DNA from: Paludibacteraceae bacterium | GTDB lineage: Bacteria; Bacteroidota; Bacteroidia; Bacteroidales; Paludibacteraceae | DNA: 44,821 bases | Assembly (NCBI GenBank): GCA_017558065.1 | Contig: JAFYWK010000057.1 | Coordinates: 1 to 44,821, forward strand | Direction of reading: 5' to 3' | Shown: in pieces, positions 22,126-33,500 of the stretch | How the letters are laid out: every line of letters starts with the position of its first letter | Position numbering within the stretch: position 1 is the first letter of the stretch | Notes under the pieces: generated by a model | The model's input: the letters and a program-made list of their open reading frames with translations, nothing else | What the model was told of the DNA's origin: nothing | Database searches by the model: none | Position numbers and translations under genes: made by a program

Positions 22126-22130
22126 TACAG

Positions 22131-25100
22131 ATGGCAGACGGTGCTAATCTTGATCTTACATTTACAAGTGGTCTGGACGCATCCGTCCAAAAGTCGTTCG
22201 CCACCATTACCAAGCTCCTCAAGAGTATGGATAAGACTCTGGGGAGCTTGAACTCGTCTATGGCACAGATAGCCAAGGCGGGTTTACCGCTTAGTGATAG
22301 TATTGATTCTATCACGGTTGCCGCCGTAAAGGCCGCAGATAAAGTCGATAAGCTGGGGGATTCTTTTGTTGAGGCCGCTGAGAAGCAACAGGCCGCTTCT
22401 AAGCAGATGAAGAAGACCAGTTTTGAGCAAGCTGATATTCATCGCGTCACTTCTAAGCAGTACATGACTAATATTCGCTTGGCTGACCAATATAGCCAGC
22501 GACTTGCTCATATCGACAGCACTGTCAAAAAGACCTCTAAAGAATACGGTTTACAAGTATCCGCTCTTACTAAGACGGAACGTGCTTATCAGAATCTTAT
22601 TAAGTCTTCTGATATGGCGGTTGAGCGTGTTGCTAAGATGGAGAAAGAGCTTGCCGCTCTTCGTGAGGAACGTAGCAAGTTTGCTACAAACTCTAACGAG
22701 GCTCTTACCCTTGACCCCCAAATCAAGCGACTCGAAGACCGTATTGAGCGTATTCGCGTCCTTACTACAGAAGAGGGACATAAAGCCCTTGTCGAAGCGT
22801 TTGATTACGACCGTGTTTTCCAGCAGAACCTCAAGAAGATAAAGAAATCCCAAATATTCACTGAAACTGAGAAGCATATTCAAAAGCTCAGTGAGTTTGG
22901 TGATTACGCTGTCGATATTTATAACCGACTTACTAAGAGTATGTCGGACAGCTCTGCTGAGCGTAAGATTGTCGAAAAAGAAGTTACTAGGTACGCGACA
23001 ACTCTTACTAAAGAGCTTTTACAACTTGATAACGACATTCGTTCTGCTTCCTATAGCCGCCTTCATTCTATAGGCGATAAGGAGACATGGAATAAGTATA
23101 ATGAGCGTGTGGAAATGCTCAAGGCGCAACGCGCCGAGTTGTGGGACAGTGCTACTAACCCTCACACATCATTTGAGACATACAATAATAGAAAAGCCGC
23201 AGTTGGTAATGATATTATTCCGCTCTCGAAGCTGGAACAGTATACTAATAAGTTATCAAAGTACGGTGAAGTAGCCAAGTCGCTGTTTAACTATCTCAAC
23301 ATCGGTCTTGATGAAAATTCTGAACAAATAAAGCGCAATTACGAAGCTGTTGAGAAGTATTTTAATCACGTTAATAAGAAACGTGATGAATTACAGGCTC
23401 AACGTACAGATAAGTTAGCTAGTCGTGAGGCGGCTGTCACCGATGAGGAAATAGCCCTTGTTGATAAGGGTTTAGATGCGCTCGATAAGCGCATTGCTAA
23501 GTGGGATAATAAGATATCCGCTGATGGTATTCTCGAAGGCTTCTTTGGGCATAAGTCTGGACGTGATGCCGCGTTTAGTTCCCTTTACGAATTGATGGGG
23601 GAGTTGCCCACATTCAAGAAACGTCTCGATGAGATTAAAGACAGCACCGTACATGGTTCTGTTGAGCAACGTCAGGCTATCACTAAGCTCAAGAAAGACT
23701 TTGACGAATATAATGATGTTCTCAGGGTCACAGATACCCTTACAGCCGTATCCGTCGCAAACCTTGACGAACTCAAGCGTACTAACGCCGCAGAAGATGC
23801 CATTAAAAAGCACCAGACTGTAGTTAGAGAGCTTGAAGGTATCCGTAAGAATTTAACTAATACCTTCTCCGGTGTTAGTGATTTTGGTGCATCTACCAAC
23901 TTTAGTAACCTGATGAAGCGTTACTCTGGTATTCTTACATCTACCACTCCGTTTGGTGATAAGGCCCGTGGGTTGTTTGCTAATATTGATGTTAGCAAGC
24001 TGGACGAATTGGATACACGCCTTGGTAATATCAAGCAACAATATTCCAATGTTATTCCCACATTGCGCCATTTTGCGGAAGCGAATGGGCTTTCTGCTGA
24101 TCAGGTCGCAAAGCTGAATGATGCAGAGTTCCTCCAACAAGCCGCTTTGATGAAGACAAAGGCGGGTGTTCGTAAGTTAGCTGAGGAGTATCTCGGTTTC
24201 CATAAGACATCTCGCACCTCTATCACGCTGTTTGACCGTATGGCGGCCTCTATGGGCAACATGGCGCGTTACGCTTTCGGCGCGTCCATCTACTACGCCT
24301 TCGAGAACGCATTGTTCTCTGCTATAGATTCTGTGGCGCAGTTCGACCAGAGCTTGAAGAACCTTCAAGCCATCACTAATGCTACGGATGCAGAAGTCGC
24401 CTTGCTCGGTGACGAAATCAAGAAGGTTGCTGTTGAGACCAAATATGGGCTGAAAGAAGTAGCCGAAGGCGCGACTATCATTGGTCAGGCTGGTTTTTCC
24501 GCTACTGAGACGGTCTCTATTCTTGGCTCCGCGATGAACCTTGCACAAGGTTCAATGTCTACTGTTACGGCCTCTGCTGACCTCCTCACCACTGTTATTG
24601 CCGCGTTCAACTTGACTGCTTCTGATGCCGCTACCGTTGCTGATAACATGGCGGCGGCAATGAACTACTCTAAGCTGGACATTGATAAGCTCCGTACAGC
24701 GTTCAACTACGTTGGCCCTGTGGCTATGGATGCTGGCCTGTCGCTGAATGAAATGTCTGCGGCCTTGATGGTTCTTGCCAACCACGGTATGAAGGCTTCC
24801 ACAATCGGTACTTCTCTCCGTAACGTCTTCTCCCAGATTGCCTCCCCGTCAACAGCGTTGAAGGCCGCGTTTGAGGGTAATTCAGAAGCCCTTACTAGAC
24901 TCCAAGACAAGACAACCCCTATTGTTGAGAAATTCACTATTCTCAATAACGCGCTTGGCACAACTTCTAATCTGTATGAGATGTTCGGTCTCCGCGCCGC
25001 TGGTACTGTTTCTATTCTGATGAAGTACCCTCAACAGCTCCAAGAGATGATTGATGGTCTCTATACGCTTGGCGATGCCGAACGTATGGCTGATAAGCAG

Positions 25101-28100
25101 ATGGAAGGTTTCGCTAACCGACTCAAGAACTTCAAAGCCGCTATGGAAGTTGCGGCTGTAACCATGACTGAGCGGCCTGCCGGGGCTATGTCCAACCTTG
25201 TGAAGTGGGCTACTGATGTTGTAAGCGTCTTTACTACTGTAATGGATAGTAGTTTTGGTGATGCTATCGCCTACGTTACAGCATTTGCTACCACAATTGG
25301 CGGATTAGTCGCTGGCGGCAAGCTCTTTGTTACTCTTTTTGGCAAGGCTATCCCCTTTGCCATGTCTACTTTCACCACCGCATTAGCCGCTAATGGTATG
25401 GCATTAACTGCTAATACTGCCGCTATCGCCTCTGGTAGCGGTGTGTTGGTTTCCCGTGCCGCATCTACTGCTGTAGCCACAACCGCCACAACGGCAAACA
25501 CAGTTGCCACTAATACCTCAACTGCCGCTCTTGTGGCGAATATTAAGGCTGGTACAGCGCAGATTACATCTATAACGGCTACCACCGCCGCTATAAATTT
25601 AAAGACCAAGGCTCTCCGCGCTATGGGTGTTGCTATGACCTTCCTCAGCAAACACCCGTTCGTGCTGGCGTTGAGTGCTATTGCTCTCACTATCGGCGCG
25701 GTGACTGGCGCACTTGCCGCTTTTAGGAAGGAAGAGGATAAAGAGTATAAGGCTTCCGTTCAGTGGATGAAGCAGAAGCGTGAACAGCTCGGCATCCTCA
25801 GCGCGGCTATTGAGGCTAATCGCAATCTGAGTGAAAATAACGAAGCTACCCGTATGAGCAACAACGTGTATGTTGCTACTAAAGTCCCGTTTATCGCGGA
25901 AGAGTTATTGGGTAACTTTGATAAAGATAAGACCCATGAAATTCTTACCGGGGCTTACCAGACAATTCAGGATGAGCTTGTTGAGACTGCTTCTTCCACA
26001 ATGCTTAAGGCGGCTGAGAGAATTGAAAATCTCAAGGAAGGCCGTACTGCTATTCAGAAAGCATTTAGAACCAATCTCGAACAGGTTGATAATACACGGT
26101 TTATATCTACTCCTGGTATTTTAGGTTTCCGTACCGCACGTCCCGAAGATATAGTCTCCCAGCGTCAGGAATTATCTGATGATTTCTATACGCAAATGGC
26201 TACGAACGGTGATGCCATTCGTGCCGCTAATGCTGAAATGAAGGAGGGCTTTGGTGTTATAGAGGAGAACGCCAAGCGCGTTACTGATGGTCTTATCAAA
26301 GAATATGGTAGTATTGATAAGGCATGGGAGAAACTTACAGGACGCACTGTTGATAGCCTTGATAGAAGCGTTGAGTATATAGACCTTTATACTGCCGCGC
26401 TCGACCAAGGTTTAGCCGCTACAATCCTTAAGGCATCCCCCCTTCTCCTTGACTTGGTAGATATGTTCAGAGAGGCCAGCATTGCGGAACAAAAACTCGC
26501 TCGTTCCACAAGGGATGCTGACTTTGCGCTGAAAGAGCTTCCTGCTGTATTCAATGAGTTAGGTATTAGCGGGGGTACTCGCCTTATCAGCATTTTCAAA
26601 AATGTTGATGGCGGTATGCTCATACTCGCCAAAGCCGCCGATAAGTATCAGAAAACCTTAAAGAAGTTGTCTGATCAGAAGGGGGCTATGACAGGTGAGG
26701 CTTTCGAGCAAGCCAAATCCGAAGCAACTATTGAGTTCTATAATACGCTTACTAAGGAGTATGATAAGACATATTCCAGAGAGCTTGAGTGGATTGAACT
26801 TCGTAAGAAGTCCGCTATTTCTGCTAATAATATGATGGCGCAGTCCGAAGAACAACGTCTGCAACGTCAAAAGGCTATAGAGCTTGAGTATGCGAAGTTA
26901 AAAGAAGACCAAGCTAAAAAGGCTATCACTGATGAGCTCAATATTCTTGCTGGTAAAGCTGGTATAGAGCTTTCTCAGGAACAGATTGATATCATACTTA
27001 ATCCTGATAGCACCCAACTTGATAATCTTATGAAAGAGCTTCCGGCTCTGAAAGATATACTCAAGTCTGAGGGTATAATGTCTGGTATCAAGCGGTACAT
27101 AGACATTGTTCTCAATGCTAGTAACGCACAAAAGGAACTGGATAAGTTACCTAAAGTACGTTTTGGCACTATTGCTAAGAATGAGTATGATGCCGCTAAG
27201 AATCAGTATGATACGTCTATAGCGGAGACAGAGCGTTCTTATGCGACTGGTGGTATGTCTTATGATGACTATATCGAATCAAAGATTGCCGCTAGACAAC
27301 GCCTGATAGAAGCCGAAGATGTCTATGTTGCTAAGTTACTCAAGACTGCTACCACAGAGGCAGATTGGGCTAAGTACCATAAAGCCCATGCCGCCCTTGA
27401 GGAAAACGAAGCCAAGGCCGCGCATGAAGCTGAGATGCTTCGTATAGAGAGCGCACGTTATAAGGCTGAAAAGTTTTATAACGAAAAACTGCTGAGCATT
27501 GATAAAGAAGCCGCCGCACTTGAAAATCGGGATATGAATGAATCCGACCGTCAGACCGGATTACTCAAACTCGAAGGCAAGCGGATTCAAGCAAAGATTG
27601 CTTATATTGATGCACAGCTCAACTCCGAGAGCATCAAGAACGATGAGAAGAAACAGACCGAACTTGAACTCGACCTTGAAAAGCAAAAGCTGGAACTCCA
27701 GAAGAACCAAGTCGAGCAAAAGCGGCTTGCTTACGACATAAGCAAGAAGTACATAGAGCAGGAGTACAAGTACGGCCTTGCCTCTAAGGAAGATTATCAG
27801 CAGTACATCAAAAAGCAGATGGCTGAGGGTAAAATTGACCCCATTGGAGGCCAGCGTAAGCTCTGGGTTACTAGCGACAATCCTTATGATGGTTATAAGG
27901 AAGGTCTTGCTCGTATTCTCGATGACACCCGTGACATGAACGATTGGATTGCGGAGGGTGTGGCTAACTTCCGTAATGAATGGCACTCCGCCATAGATGA
28001 CTTTGTGGACGCTTGCTGGGATGGTTCAAAGTCTGCTGAGGAAATCTTCAAAGACTTTGCTACTAACATCATCATGGACTGGCAGAAACGTCTTTTGAAG

Positions 28101-29084
28101 ATGTTCTCCGACCAGATGTTCGATAGTCTTATTCAACCGTTCTTCAAAAACACTATTGGACAGGATATTACGGCCTCAATCGGTGCTGGTCTTGGTAATA
28201 CTGCACGGAATGTTATTAACACCACTGCTACCGAAACCGCCTCTGTAGCTACCCCTCATGTATCTGTGGATACGTCCGGGTTGCAGTTGAGCTTTAATGG
28301 TATGGCCCAGAATGTGCAGTCTACCATTGGCTCTGCTACATCCAGCATGACAGCCAGTGTTGAGAACGCTTCCGCACAATCTACATCGTTGATCACCTCG
28401 ATGGCAGATGGAGCTTCTAGTCTCTGGAGTTTCTTAGGCAACGGATTCCAGTCATTGTGGGGTACTATTGGAAGTGGCATGAGCAATATGCTGTCTATGA
28501 TAGCTTTCAGTATGTCTGGTAGCTCTAACAGCATGAGCTTCTTGGAACGCTGGCTCACAAACTCTATCGGTATGGGCTTCAAACTTGTTGGAGGTACACA
28601 GTGGGGAACAGGTACGGATGTTCTCGGGGGGCCGACTGGCGCAGGAACAGACGTGGTATCTGGTCTTGGTTGGAACGCCAAGGGTAACGTCTTCAAGGGT
28701 CTCAGCGACTTTTCCAACAGTATTGTGTCTTCTCCCACCCTGTTCACATATGGCGAACACTTGAGAGCCTTTGCCAAGGGTGCAGGAGTAATGGGCGAAG
28801 CTGGCCCGGAAGCCATCATGCCGCTGACAAGGGATAGCAATGGTAGACTTGGTGTAAGTGCAGAAGGCATGGGTGGTGCTCAGTGCATAAATAACATTTA
28901 CATTGAGACCCCCGAAGGCTATACTGCGGAGCAGACGAGCCGTGTATCGAACAACAATGGTGGTGAGGACATTATGTTTACCATCGTCAAGCAGACAGCG
29001 GCTAATGTTGCTCAACCGGGATCCCCGATGTACCGCGCAATGCAGAATACCTTCGGAGCTTCCCAAGTTCTTACATCGAGGTAA
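22131..29084 (+). CDS. Tape measure protein
   Basis: About 2317 residues; ATG at 22131 follows AGAGGTGA. Long coiled-coil N-terminal part; a PhageMin-type tail-tape domain at about residues 700-1000 (SLKNLQAITNATDAEVALLG; LAQGSMSTVTASADLLTTVI); hydrophobic, Gly/Ala-rich stretches near 1040-1200; a second coiled-coil region; and a lambda gpH-like end with GEAGPEAIMPLTR near residue 2221. Sets tail length (by the usual ~1.5 A per residue, roughly 350 nm, an estimate) and enters the cell on infection. Confidence 0.95.
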   Translation: MADGANLDLTFTSGLDASVQKSFATITKLLKSMDKTLGSLNSSMAQIAKAGLPLSDSIDSITVAAVKAADKVDKLGDSFVEAAEKQQAASKQMKKTSFEQADIHRVTSKQYMTNIRLADQYSQRLAHIDSTVKKTSKEYGLQVSALTKTERAYQNLIKSSDMAVERVAKMEKELAALREERSKFATNSNEALTLDPQIKRLEDRIERIRVLTTEEGHKALVEAFDYDRVFQQNLKKIKKSQIFTETEKHIQKLSEFGDYAVDIYNRLTKSMSDSSAERKIVEKEVTRYATTLTKELLQLDNDIRSASYSRLHSIGDKETWNKYNERVEMLKAQRAELWDSATNPHTSFETYNNRKAAVGNDIIPLSKLEQYTNKLSKYGEVAKSLFNYLNIGLDENSEQIKRNYEAVEKYFNHVNKKRDELQAQRTDKLASREAAVTDEEIALVDKGLDALDKRIAKWDNKISADGILEGFFGHKSGRDAAFSSLYELMGELPTFKKRLDEIKDSTVHGSVEQRQAITKLKKDFDEYNDVLRVTDTLTAVSVANLDELKRTNAAEDAIKKHQTVVRELEGIRKNLTNTFSGVSDFGASTNFSNLMKRYSGILTSTTPFGDKARGLFANIDVSKLDELDTRLGNIKQQYSNVIPTLRHFAEANGLSADQVAKLNDAEFLQQAALMKTKAGVRKLAEEYLGFHKTSRTSITLFDRMAASMGNMARYAFGASIYYAFENALFSAIDSVAQFDQSLKNLQAITNATDAEVALLGDEIKKVAVETKYGLKEVAEGATIIGQAGFSATETVSILGSAMNLAQGSMSTVTASADLLTTVIAAFNLTASDAATVADNMAAAMNYSKLDIDKLRTAFNYVGPVAMDAGLSLNEMSAALMVLANHGMKASTIGTSLRNVFSQIASPSTALKAAFEGNSEALTRLQDKTTPIVEKFTILNNALGTTSNLYEMFGLRAAGTVSILMKYPQQLQEMIDGLYTLGDAERMADKQMEGFANRLKNFKAAMEVAAVTMTERPAGAMSNLVKWATDVVSVFTTVMDSSFGDAIAYVTAFATTIGGLVAGGKLFVTLFGKAIPFAMSTFTTALAANGMALTANTAAIASGSGVLVSRAASTAVATTATTANTVATNTSTAALVANIKAGTAQITSITATTAAINLKTKALRAMGVAMTFLSKHPFVLALSAIALTIGAVTGALAAFRKEEDKEYKASVQWMKQKREQLGILSAAIEANRNLSENNEATRMSNNVYVATKVPFIAEELLGNFDKDKTHEILTGAYQTIQDELVETASSTMLKAAERIENLKEGRTAIQKAFRTNLEQVDNTRFISTPGILGFRTARPEDIVSQRQELSDDFYTQMATNGDAIRAANAEMKEGFGVIEENAKRVTDGLIKEYGSIDKAWEKLTGRTVDSLDRSVEYIDLYTAALDQGLAATILKASPLLLDLVDMFREASIAEQKLARSTRDADFALKELPAVFNELGISGGTRLISIFKNVDGGMLILAKAADKYQKTLKKLSDQKGAMTGEAFEQAKSEATIEFYNTLTKEYDKTYSRELEWIELRKKSAISANNMMAQSEEQRLQRQKAIELEYAKLKEDQAKKAITDELNILAGKAGIELSQEQIDIILNPDSTQLDNLMKELPALKDILKSEGIMSGIKRYIDIVLNASNAQKELDKLPKVRFGTIAKNEYDAAKNQYDTSIAETERSYATGGMSYDDYIESKIAARQRLIEAEDVYVAKLLKTATTEADWAKYHKAHAALEENEAKAAHEAEMLRIESARYKAEKFYNEKLLSIDKEAAALENRDMNESDRQTGLLKLEGKRIQAKIAYIDAQLNSESIKNDEKKQTELELDLEKQKLELQKNQVEQKRLAYDISKKYIEQEYKYGLASKEDYQQYIKKQMAEGKIDPIGGQRKLWVTSDNPYDGYKEGLARILDDTRDMNDWIAEGVANFRNEWHSAIDDFVDACWDGSKSAEEIFKDFATNIIMDWQKRLLKMFSDQMFDSLIQPFFKNTIGQDITASIGAGLGNTARNVINTTATETASVATPHVSVDTSGLQLSFNGMAQNVQSTIGSATSSMTASVENASAQSTSLITSMADGASSLWSFLGNGFQSLWGTIGSGMSNMLSMIAFSMSGSSNSMSFLERWLTNSIGMGFKLVGGTQWGTGTDVLGGPTGAGTDVVSGLGWNAKGNVFKGLSDFSNSIVSSPTLFTYGEHLRAFAKGAGVMGEAGPEAIMPLTRDSNGRLGVSAEGMGGAQCINNIYIETPEGYTAEQTSRVSNNNGGEDIMFTIVKQTAANVAQPGSPMYRAMQNTFGASQVLTSR

Positions 29085-29087
29085 ATA

Positions 29088-29507
29088 ATGGCTATACCTA
29101 CTTGGCCTTCGACCTTGCCTCTCCAGCCCCTTGTTGACGGCTATGAGGAAACATGGTTTTCGCAGACTGAGTTCAAGACCCCTGACTCCGGCGCACCTAT
29201 CGTGCGCCGGAAGCAGGCGTTATCCATGAGAGCTTTCAAGGTGAAATTTGTTCTTACAGAAGAGCAAGTAAACATCTTGGATAACTTCATCTATAAGACC
29301 CTTGAGGGTGGCGCACTGCGTTTCGAGTTTATTCACCCTCGTACTAAGGAATCTGTGGAGATGTCTTTTTACGGAAAGGATACATCTACAGAACTTGTTA
29401 CGATTAGTGAGCCTAAAGGTAGAAGATTACCTAAAGACTCAGAGACTAAGGAATACCCTAAGACCGTATTTTACACAGCGTCTTTCACAATGATTTTGTG
29501 GCCCTAG
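29088..29507 (+). CDS. Minor tail protein (gpM position), 139 aa
   Basis: Three bases after the tape measure, GAGGTAA upstream. Starts MAIPTWPSTLPLQPLVDGYE, a WPxTLPxxPLxDGY opening seen in minor tail proteins placed directly after tape measures. Beta-rich. Likely part of the distal tail. Confidence 0.7.
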   Translation: MAIPTWPSTLPLQPLVDGYEETWFSQTEFKTPDSGAPIVRRKQALSMRAFKVKFVLTEEQVNILDNFIYKTLEGGALRFEFIHPRTKESVEMSFYGKDTSTELVTISEPKGRRLPKDSETKEYPKTVFYTASFTMILWP

Positions 29508-29517
29508 GAGATAAGGA

Positions 29518-30081
29518 ATGGCACGTAAATTAACGGAACGCCTTCGTGCATCTATCAACAATCCTGAGAGTGGTGATGTAAAAATCTTCCTTGTTACTAT
29601 GAAACAAGGTGATAAAACCATTCAGGTTTGTTCTCAGGGCATTAAACGTCTTACTGTGGAAGACTATGAGACATACAGGTCATGGAACGAGGCTCGTGAT
29701 TACGAATCGAACCTTGATCGTTATGTGACATATGGTGTCATTAGTAACGGTAGATTGTTTGAGCAAGGCGGGTTCTCCGTTGTTCTTTCTGAGGATAGCG
29801 AGGGTACAGTTCCGTCTGTTCAAATTTCTATCCCTAACGTATCACGCGATATCATCACGTCTATCGAGCGGCTTGAGAATAAGCCTGTAAAAGTTGATAT
29901 TGAGCTCATCTTTGCAGACGCCCCCGATGATATATTGATGGCTCTGCATGATTTCGATATGACAAATATCTCCTACAATGATGATGCTATTACGGGTACT
30001 ATTTCTAGAGAGTTACTCTTTACGGAGCCTGTCCCGACTCATCGTTTCGCCCCTACGTATTTCCCCTTCTTAGGTTGGTAA
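29518..30081 (+). CDS. Distal tail protein, DUF1833-like, 187 aa
   Basis: AGGAGAT precedes ATG. Ends EPVPTHRFAPTYFPFLGW, matching the P-x-x-RF-x-P-x-x-FP-x-L signature of DUF1833 tail proteins. In lambda-like clusters it sits between gpM-like and NlpC/P60 genes, as here. Confidence 0.7.
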   Translation: MARKLTERLRASINNPESGDVKIFLVTMKQGDKTIQVCSQGIKRLTVEDYETYRSWNEARDYESNLDRYVTYGVISNGRLFEQGGFSVVLSEDSEGTVPSVQISIPNVSRDIITSIERLENKPVKVDIELIFADAPDDILMALHDFDMTNISYNDDAITGTISRELLFTEPVPTHRFAPTYFPFLGW

Positions 30082-30083
30082 TC

Positions 30084-30512
30084 ATGGAACAGTTTTGGAT
30101 GCAGAAGTACCTGCGTATCCCTTACAAGGTGCGCGGGTACGACTTTGATGGTTGTGACTGTGCTGGTCTCCTTCGACTGGTCTATAAAGAAGAGCTAGGG
30201 ATTCTCTTGCCTGACTGGGAGAATGAGTATATCAATGTTCGTAGAGAATCCTTCCGAACTTTAGACAGCATCTTTGATGCTGAGACCTCTACTATAGGTG
30301 ATTTCCCCATGAGTGTGCCTCTCGATGAGGTACAACCGTTTGATGCTCTTGTCTTTCGTGTTGGTACAGCAAGAGTGCATACAGGCATTGTTACTAAGAA
30401 GGGACGTTTCCTCCATATTCAGGAAGGCGAACACGCAAACATAGACGATTACAACGGCTTGAAGTGGAAGAATCGTCTGGTAGGAGTTTACCGTCATGTC
30501 TCAAGAATTTAA
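30084..30512 (+). CDS. NlpC/P60-type tail-tip peptidase (gpK-like)
   Basis: 142 residues; ATG at 30084 is chosen over a TTG nine bases earlier. Cys26 in GCDCAGLLRLVY matches the catalytic DCSGL motif of NlpC/P60 enzymes, and His in RVHTGIVTKKGRFLHI is the likely partner. It would cleave peptidoglycan peptides during DNA entry. Overlaps the next gene by 17 bases. Confidence 0.85.
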   Translation: MEQFWMQKYLRIPYKVRGYDFDGCDCAGLLRLVYKEELGILLPDWENEYINVRRESFRTLDSIFDAETSTIGDFPMSVPLDEVQPFDALVFRVGTARVHTGIVTKKGRFLHIQEGEHANIDDYNGLKWKNRLVGVYRHVSRI

Positions 30513-33500
30513 TGCTCCCGCAACACCCTCTGTCAAAGTCCGTGGCTGGGTTGACCCGTTCCACCCTCAAGCTACGGCTTTTGGTTGTGTCATGGCTGGC
30601 ACTACCGTAGCAGATGCCATTTCTAAAGCCTGTAAGGTCGCTAGGACGCGCAAACGCTATATGCGTAGGGGTTTGGTATACCTTGGAAGAAAAACCGCTC
30701 AGGGCGATTATAAATGGACTAGGATCCCCCAGAGTGCTTGGAATAAGGTTCGTCTCAAGCCTAACGACTCTCTTACGTTCCGTCTGCTCCCGGAAGGTGG
30801 CGGTGGCGGTAAAAGCCCTCTTCGTGCCATTCTGAACATCGTTGTGATGGCTGTGGCTGTGGTAGCTACCGTATTAACTGCTGGCGCACTTGCGGGTCTT
30901 GCTGGCTACGCTTCTTTTGCCGCTATGGCAGGAGCCGCTGGCGCAACAATGGCGACTGCCGCTGTTGTTGCTGGTGCGGCACTGGTTGGTGGTCTTGTGA
31001 TGACAATGGGCCAGATGCTTGTGGATAAGATTGCCCCTATAAAGCAACAATCGCTTTCTACTACTGCCGCTGACCAAGAGGATGTCTATTCTCTCTCTGG
31101 CTCTTCCAATACCATTGATAAATGGGGTACTGTTCCTATTCTCTTTGGTAAGGGTAACTTTGCGCCTAAGAAGGCCGCCGCCCCTTATACTGAATTGAAT
31201 AGCGATGATATGTATCTGCACGAACTTTTTATATGGGGTGAGTGTGGTTCAGGTGATATCAAGATTTCTAATCTCAAGCTGGGTGATACGCTTATCACAA
31301 AGTATGATAATGTGGAAGTAGAGACTTGGCGTTTTGACCCCAAGAGTCCTAAATATTCTAAGTTGTACCCCACTGGTGTTATCCAAAAAGACCTCAGTTT
31401 CCTCGTTCGTAATAAGGATGATGAGGGTAAATCTCCTAACTGGTACGAACAATCGTTTGCTAGTGACGATAAGCTGACACGTATTAGTGTTGATATCAAC
31501 TTTAATGCCCTTGTTAAATATGATGGTGGGGGTAACGCTAAAAATTGTTCTGTTACTTTCCTTATACAATATAGGGAGAAAGGCACGTCCACTTGGAAGG
31601 ACTCATATATTGTGAAGGTAAACGATGCGGACATTCCAGAGGCATCTCGTAATTATACTATTACGGCTAAATCATCCTCACCTGTTCGTAAAACATTTTA
31701 TTTAAAAGACGAAAATGGTGTGTATGTTGGCGGTAATAAGTCATATGATGTAAGGCTCCGCCGTACCACTGCTGACCATAATAGTGAGAGTGAGGAAGAC
31801 ACAAAGATTCAGGATGATGCCTATTGGTCTGCTCTTCGTGGGCATACCACGCAGAAACCTATCAATATCAATTACCCTGTTGTCCTTACCGCTATTCGTA
31901 TCAAGGCTACTGACCAGCTCAATGGCTCTATTTCTAATCTGACTGGTGATTACCAAGTTCATATGAAGAATTATAACCAAAGCAAGAAGCAGTGGGAGGT
32001 ATCTGCTACACGCGACCTTATTCCTGCTATCCGTTATGTTCTTCAAGAGTGTTCTGCTCGTCTCCAGCCTGATTCTGTCATAGACTGGGATAACTTTATT
32101 GAGACAGATGCTTATTGGAAATCACTTGGCTGGAAGTACGACAAAGTTCTCAACTCTCAGACTTCCGTGCTGAATATGGTGCAGGATATATGTGCCGCTG
32201 GCCTTGCTTCTCCTACCTTTATTGATGGCAAGTGGGCTGTTATTGTGGATAAGCCCCGTGATGAAGTTGTCATGGGTATCACGTCTGCTAACTCCTGGGG
32301 ATGGTCGGTTGACCGTGTTACTTCTGAACTTCCTCATATTATCCAGTGTGACTTTATTAATCAAGCCACATGGGAATCTGATATGATGGAAGTGGAGGTA
32401 GATAGTTCCTATAAGGAGGAAGGTCGCACACCCATCTACGAAAAGGTGACGTTTGATGGTGTCACTATTCCTAATAATGTCTATAAGCAGGCTCGTTTCC
32501 ACTATGCTGATGCGAAGACACAGGTGAGAACAATCTCCATGACCATGTGGGATGAAAGCCTTGTTGCTACCCGTGGCGACCTTGTTTCTCTTTCTCAGCC
32601 GTATCTCATTCCTGCTGGTCTTGAGGCTGGTCGTATCAAGTCCGTTAAAACAAACGAACAAGGGTATATCACTGCTGTGACCACAGACGTTCTCAATACA
32701 GTTGGTAATGATACGGATGGTCTTGGTATAAAGATATATCTCAGTAATGGTACTATCGCTCACGCCAAACTTGCCGTGAATACTACTGGTGATGATAAGA
32801 CTAAAACTTTGACTTTCAAAGAGCCTATCACTGCCAATATTGAGCGCGGTAATAAGTACACGTTGGGCTATTATGGGGAAGAGGATTTCCTTGCTGTTAT
32901 CACTTCCATGAAGTTTAACGCGGACTTCACTTGTCAGCTCACTTGTGTAGATTACATAGGTGAGAAGTATGGCGTGTTTGACCCCAATTTTGAAATACCC
33001 ACATTCCAGTCGCTTATCACGAAGCCTATTACTGCGTCCACATCCCTGACCACTACCCCCGTGGTAATAAATATTATCACGGATGAACGCGCCCTCATTA
33101 AAGTTGGCAATACGGTGAAATCACGTGCGATGTTCAGCTTCGGTGTACCTTCAAATATTGATAGTCGAGCCGCTTTTATCCGTGGACAATACCGTATTCA
33201 TAATACACTTGATGGAAGTGAGGATGAAATTGTTCCCGGAAAGTGGGTCACATTCTTGAACATTCCTATATCTGAAACAACCGGATATTGTAATGAGGTA
33301 GAAGATGGTGAATCCTATGATTTCCGTTTCCAGTATGTAGCAACGGATGGTAAAACTTCCAATTGGAAAACAACGTGGGCAGGAAATGAGATGACTGGTA
33401 TTACAGTTATTGGTAAAACTTCTCCTCCTCCCGCTATTGGTAATATATACTGTGAGACCGACCCCAATAAAGGTATCAAGTTGGGATGGTCTGGTGTAAA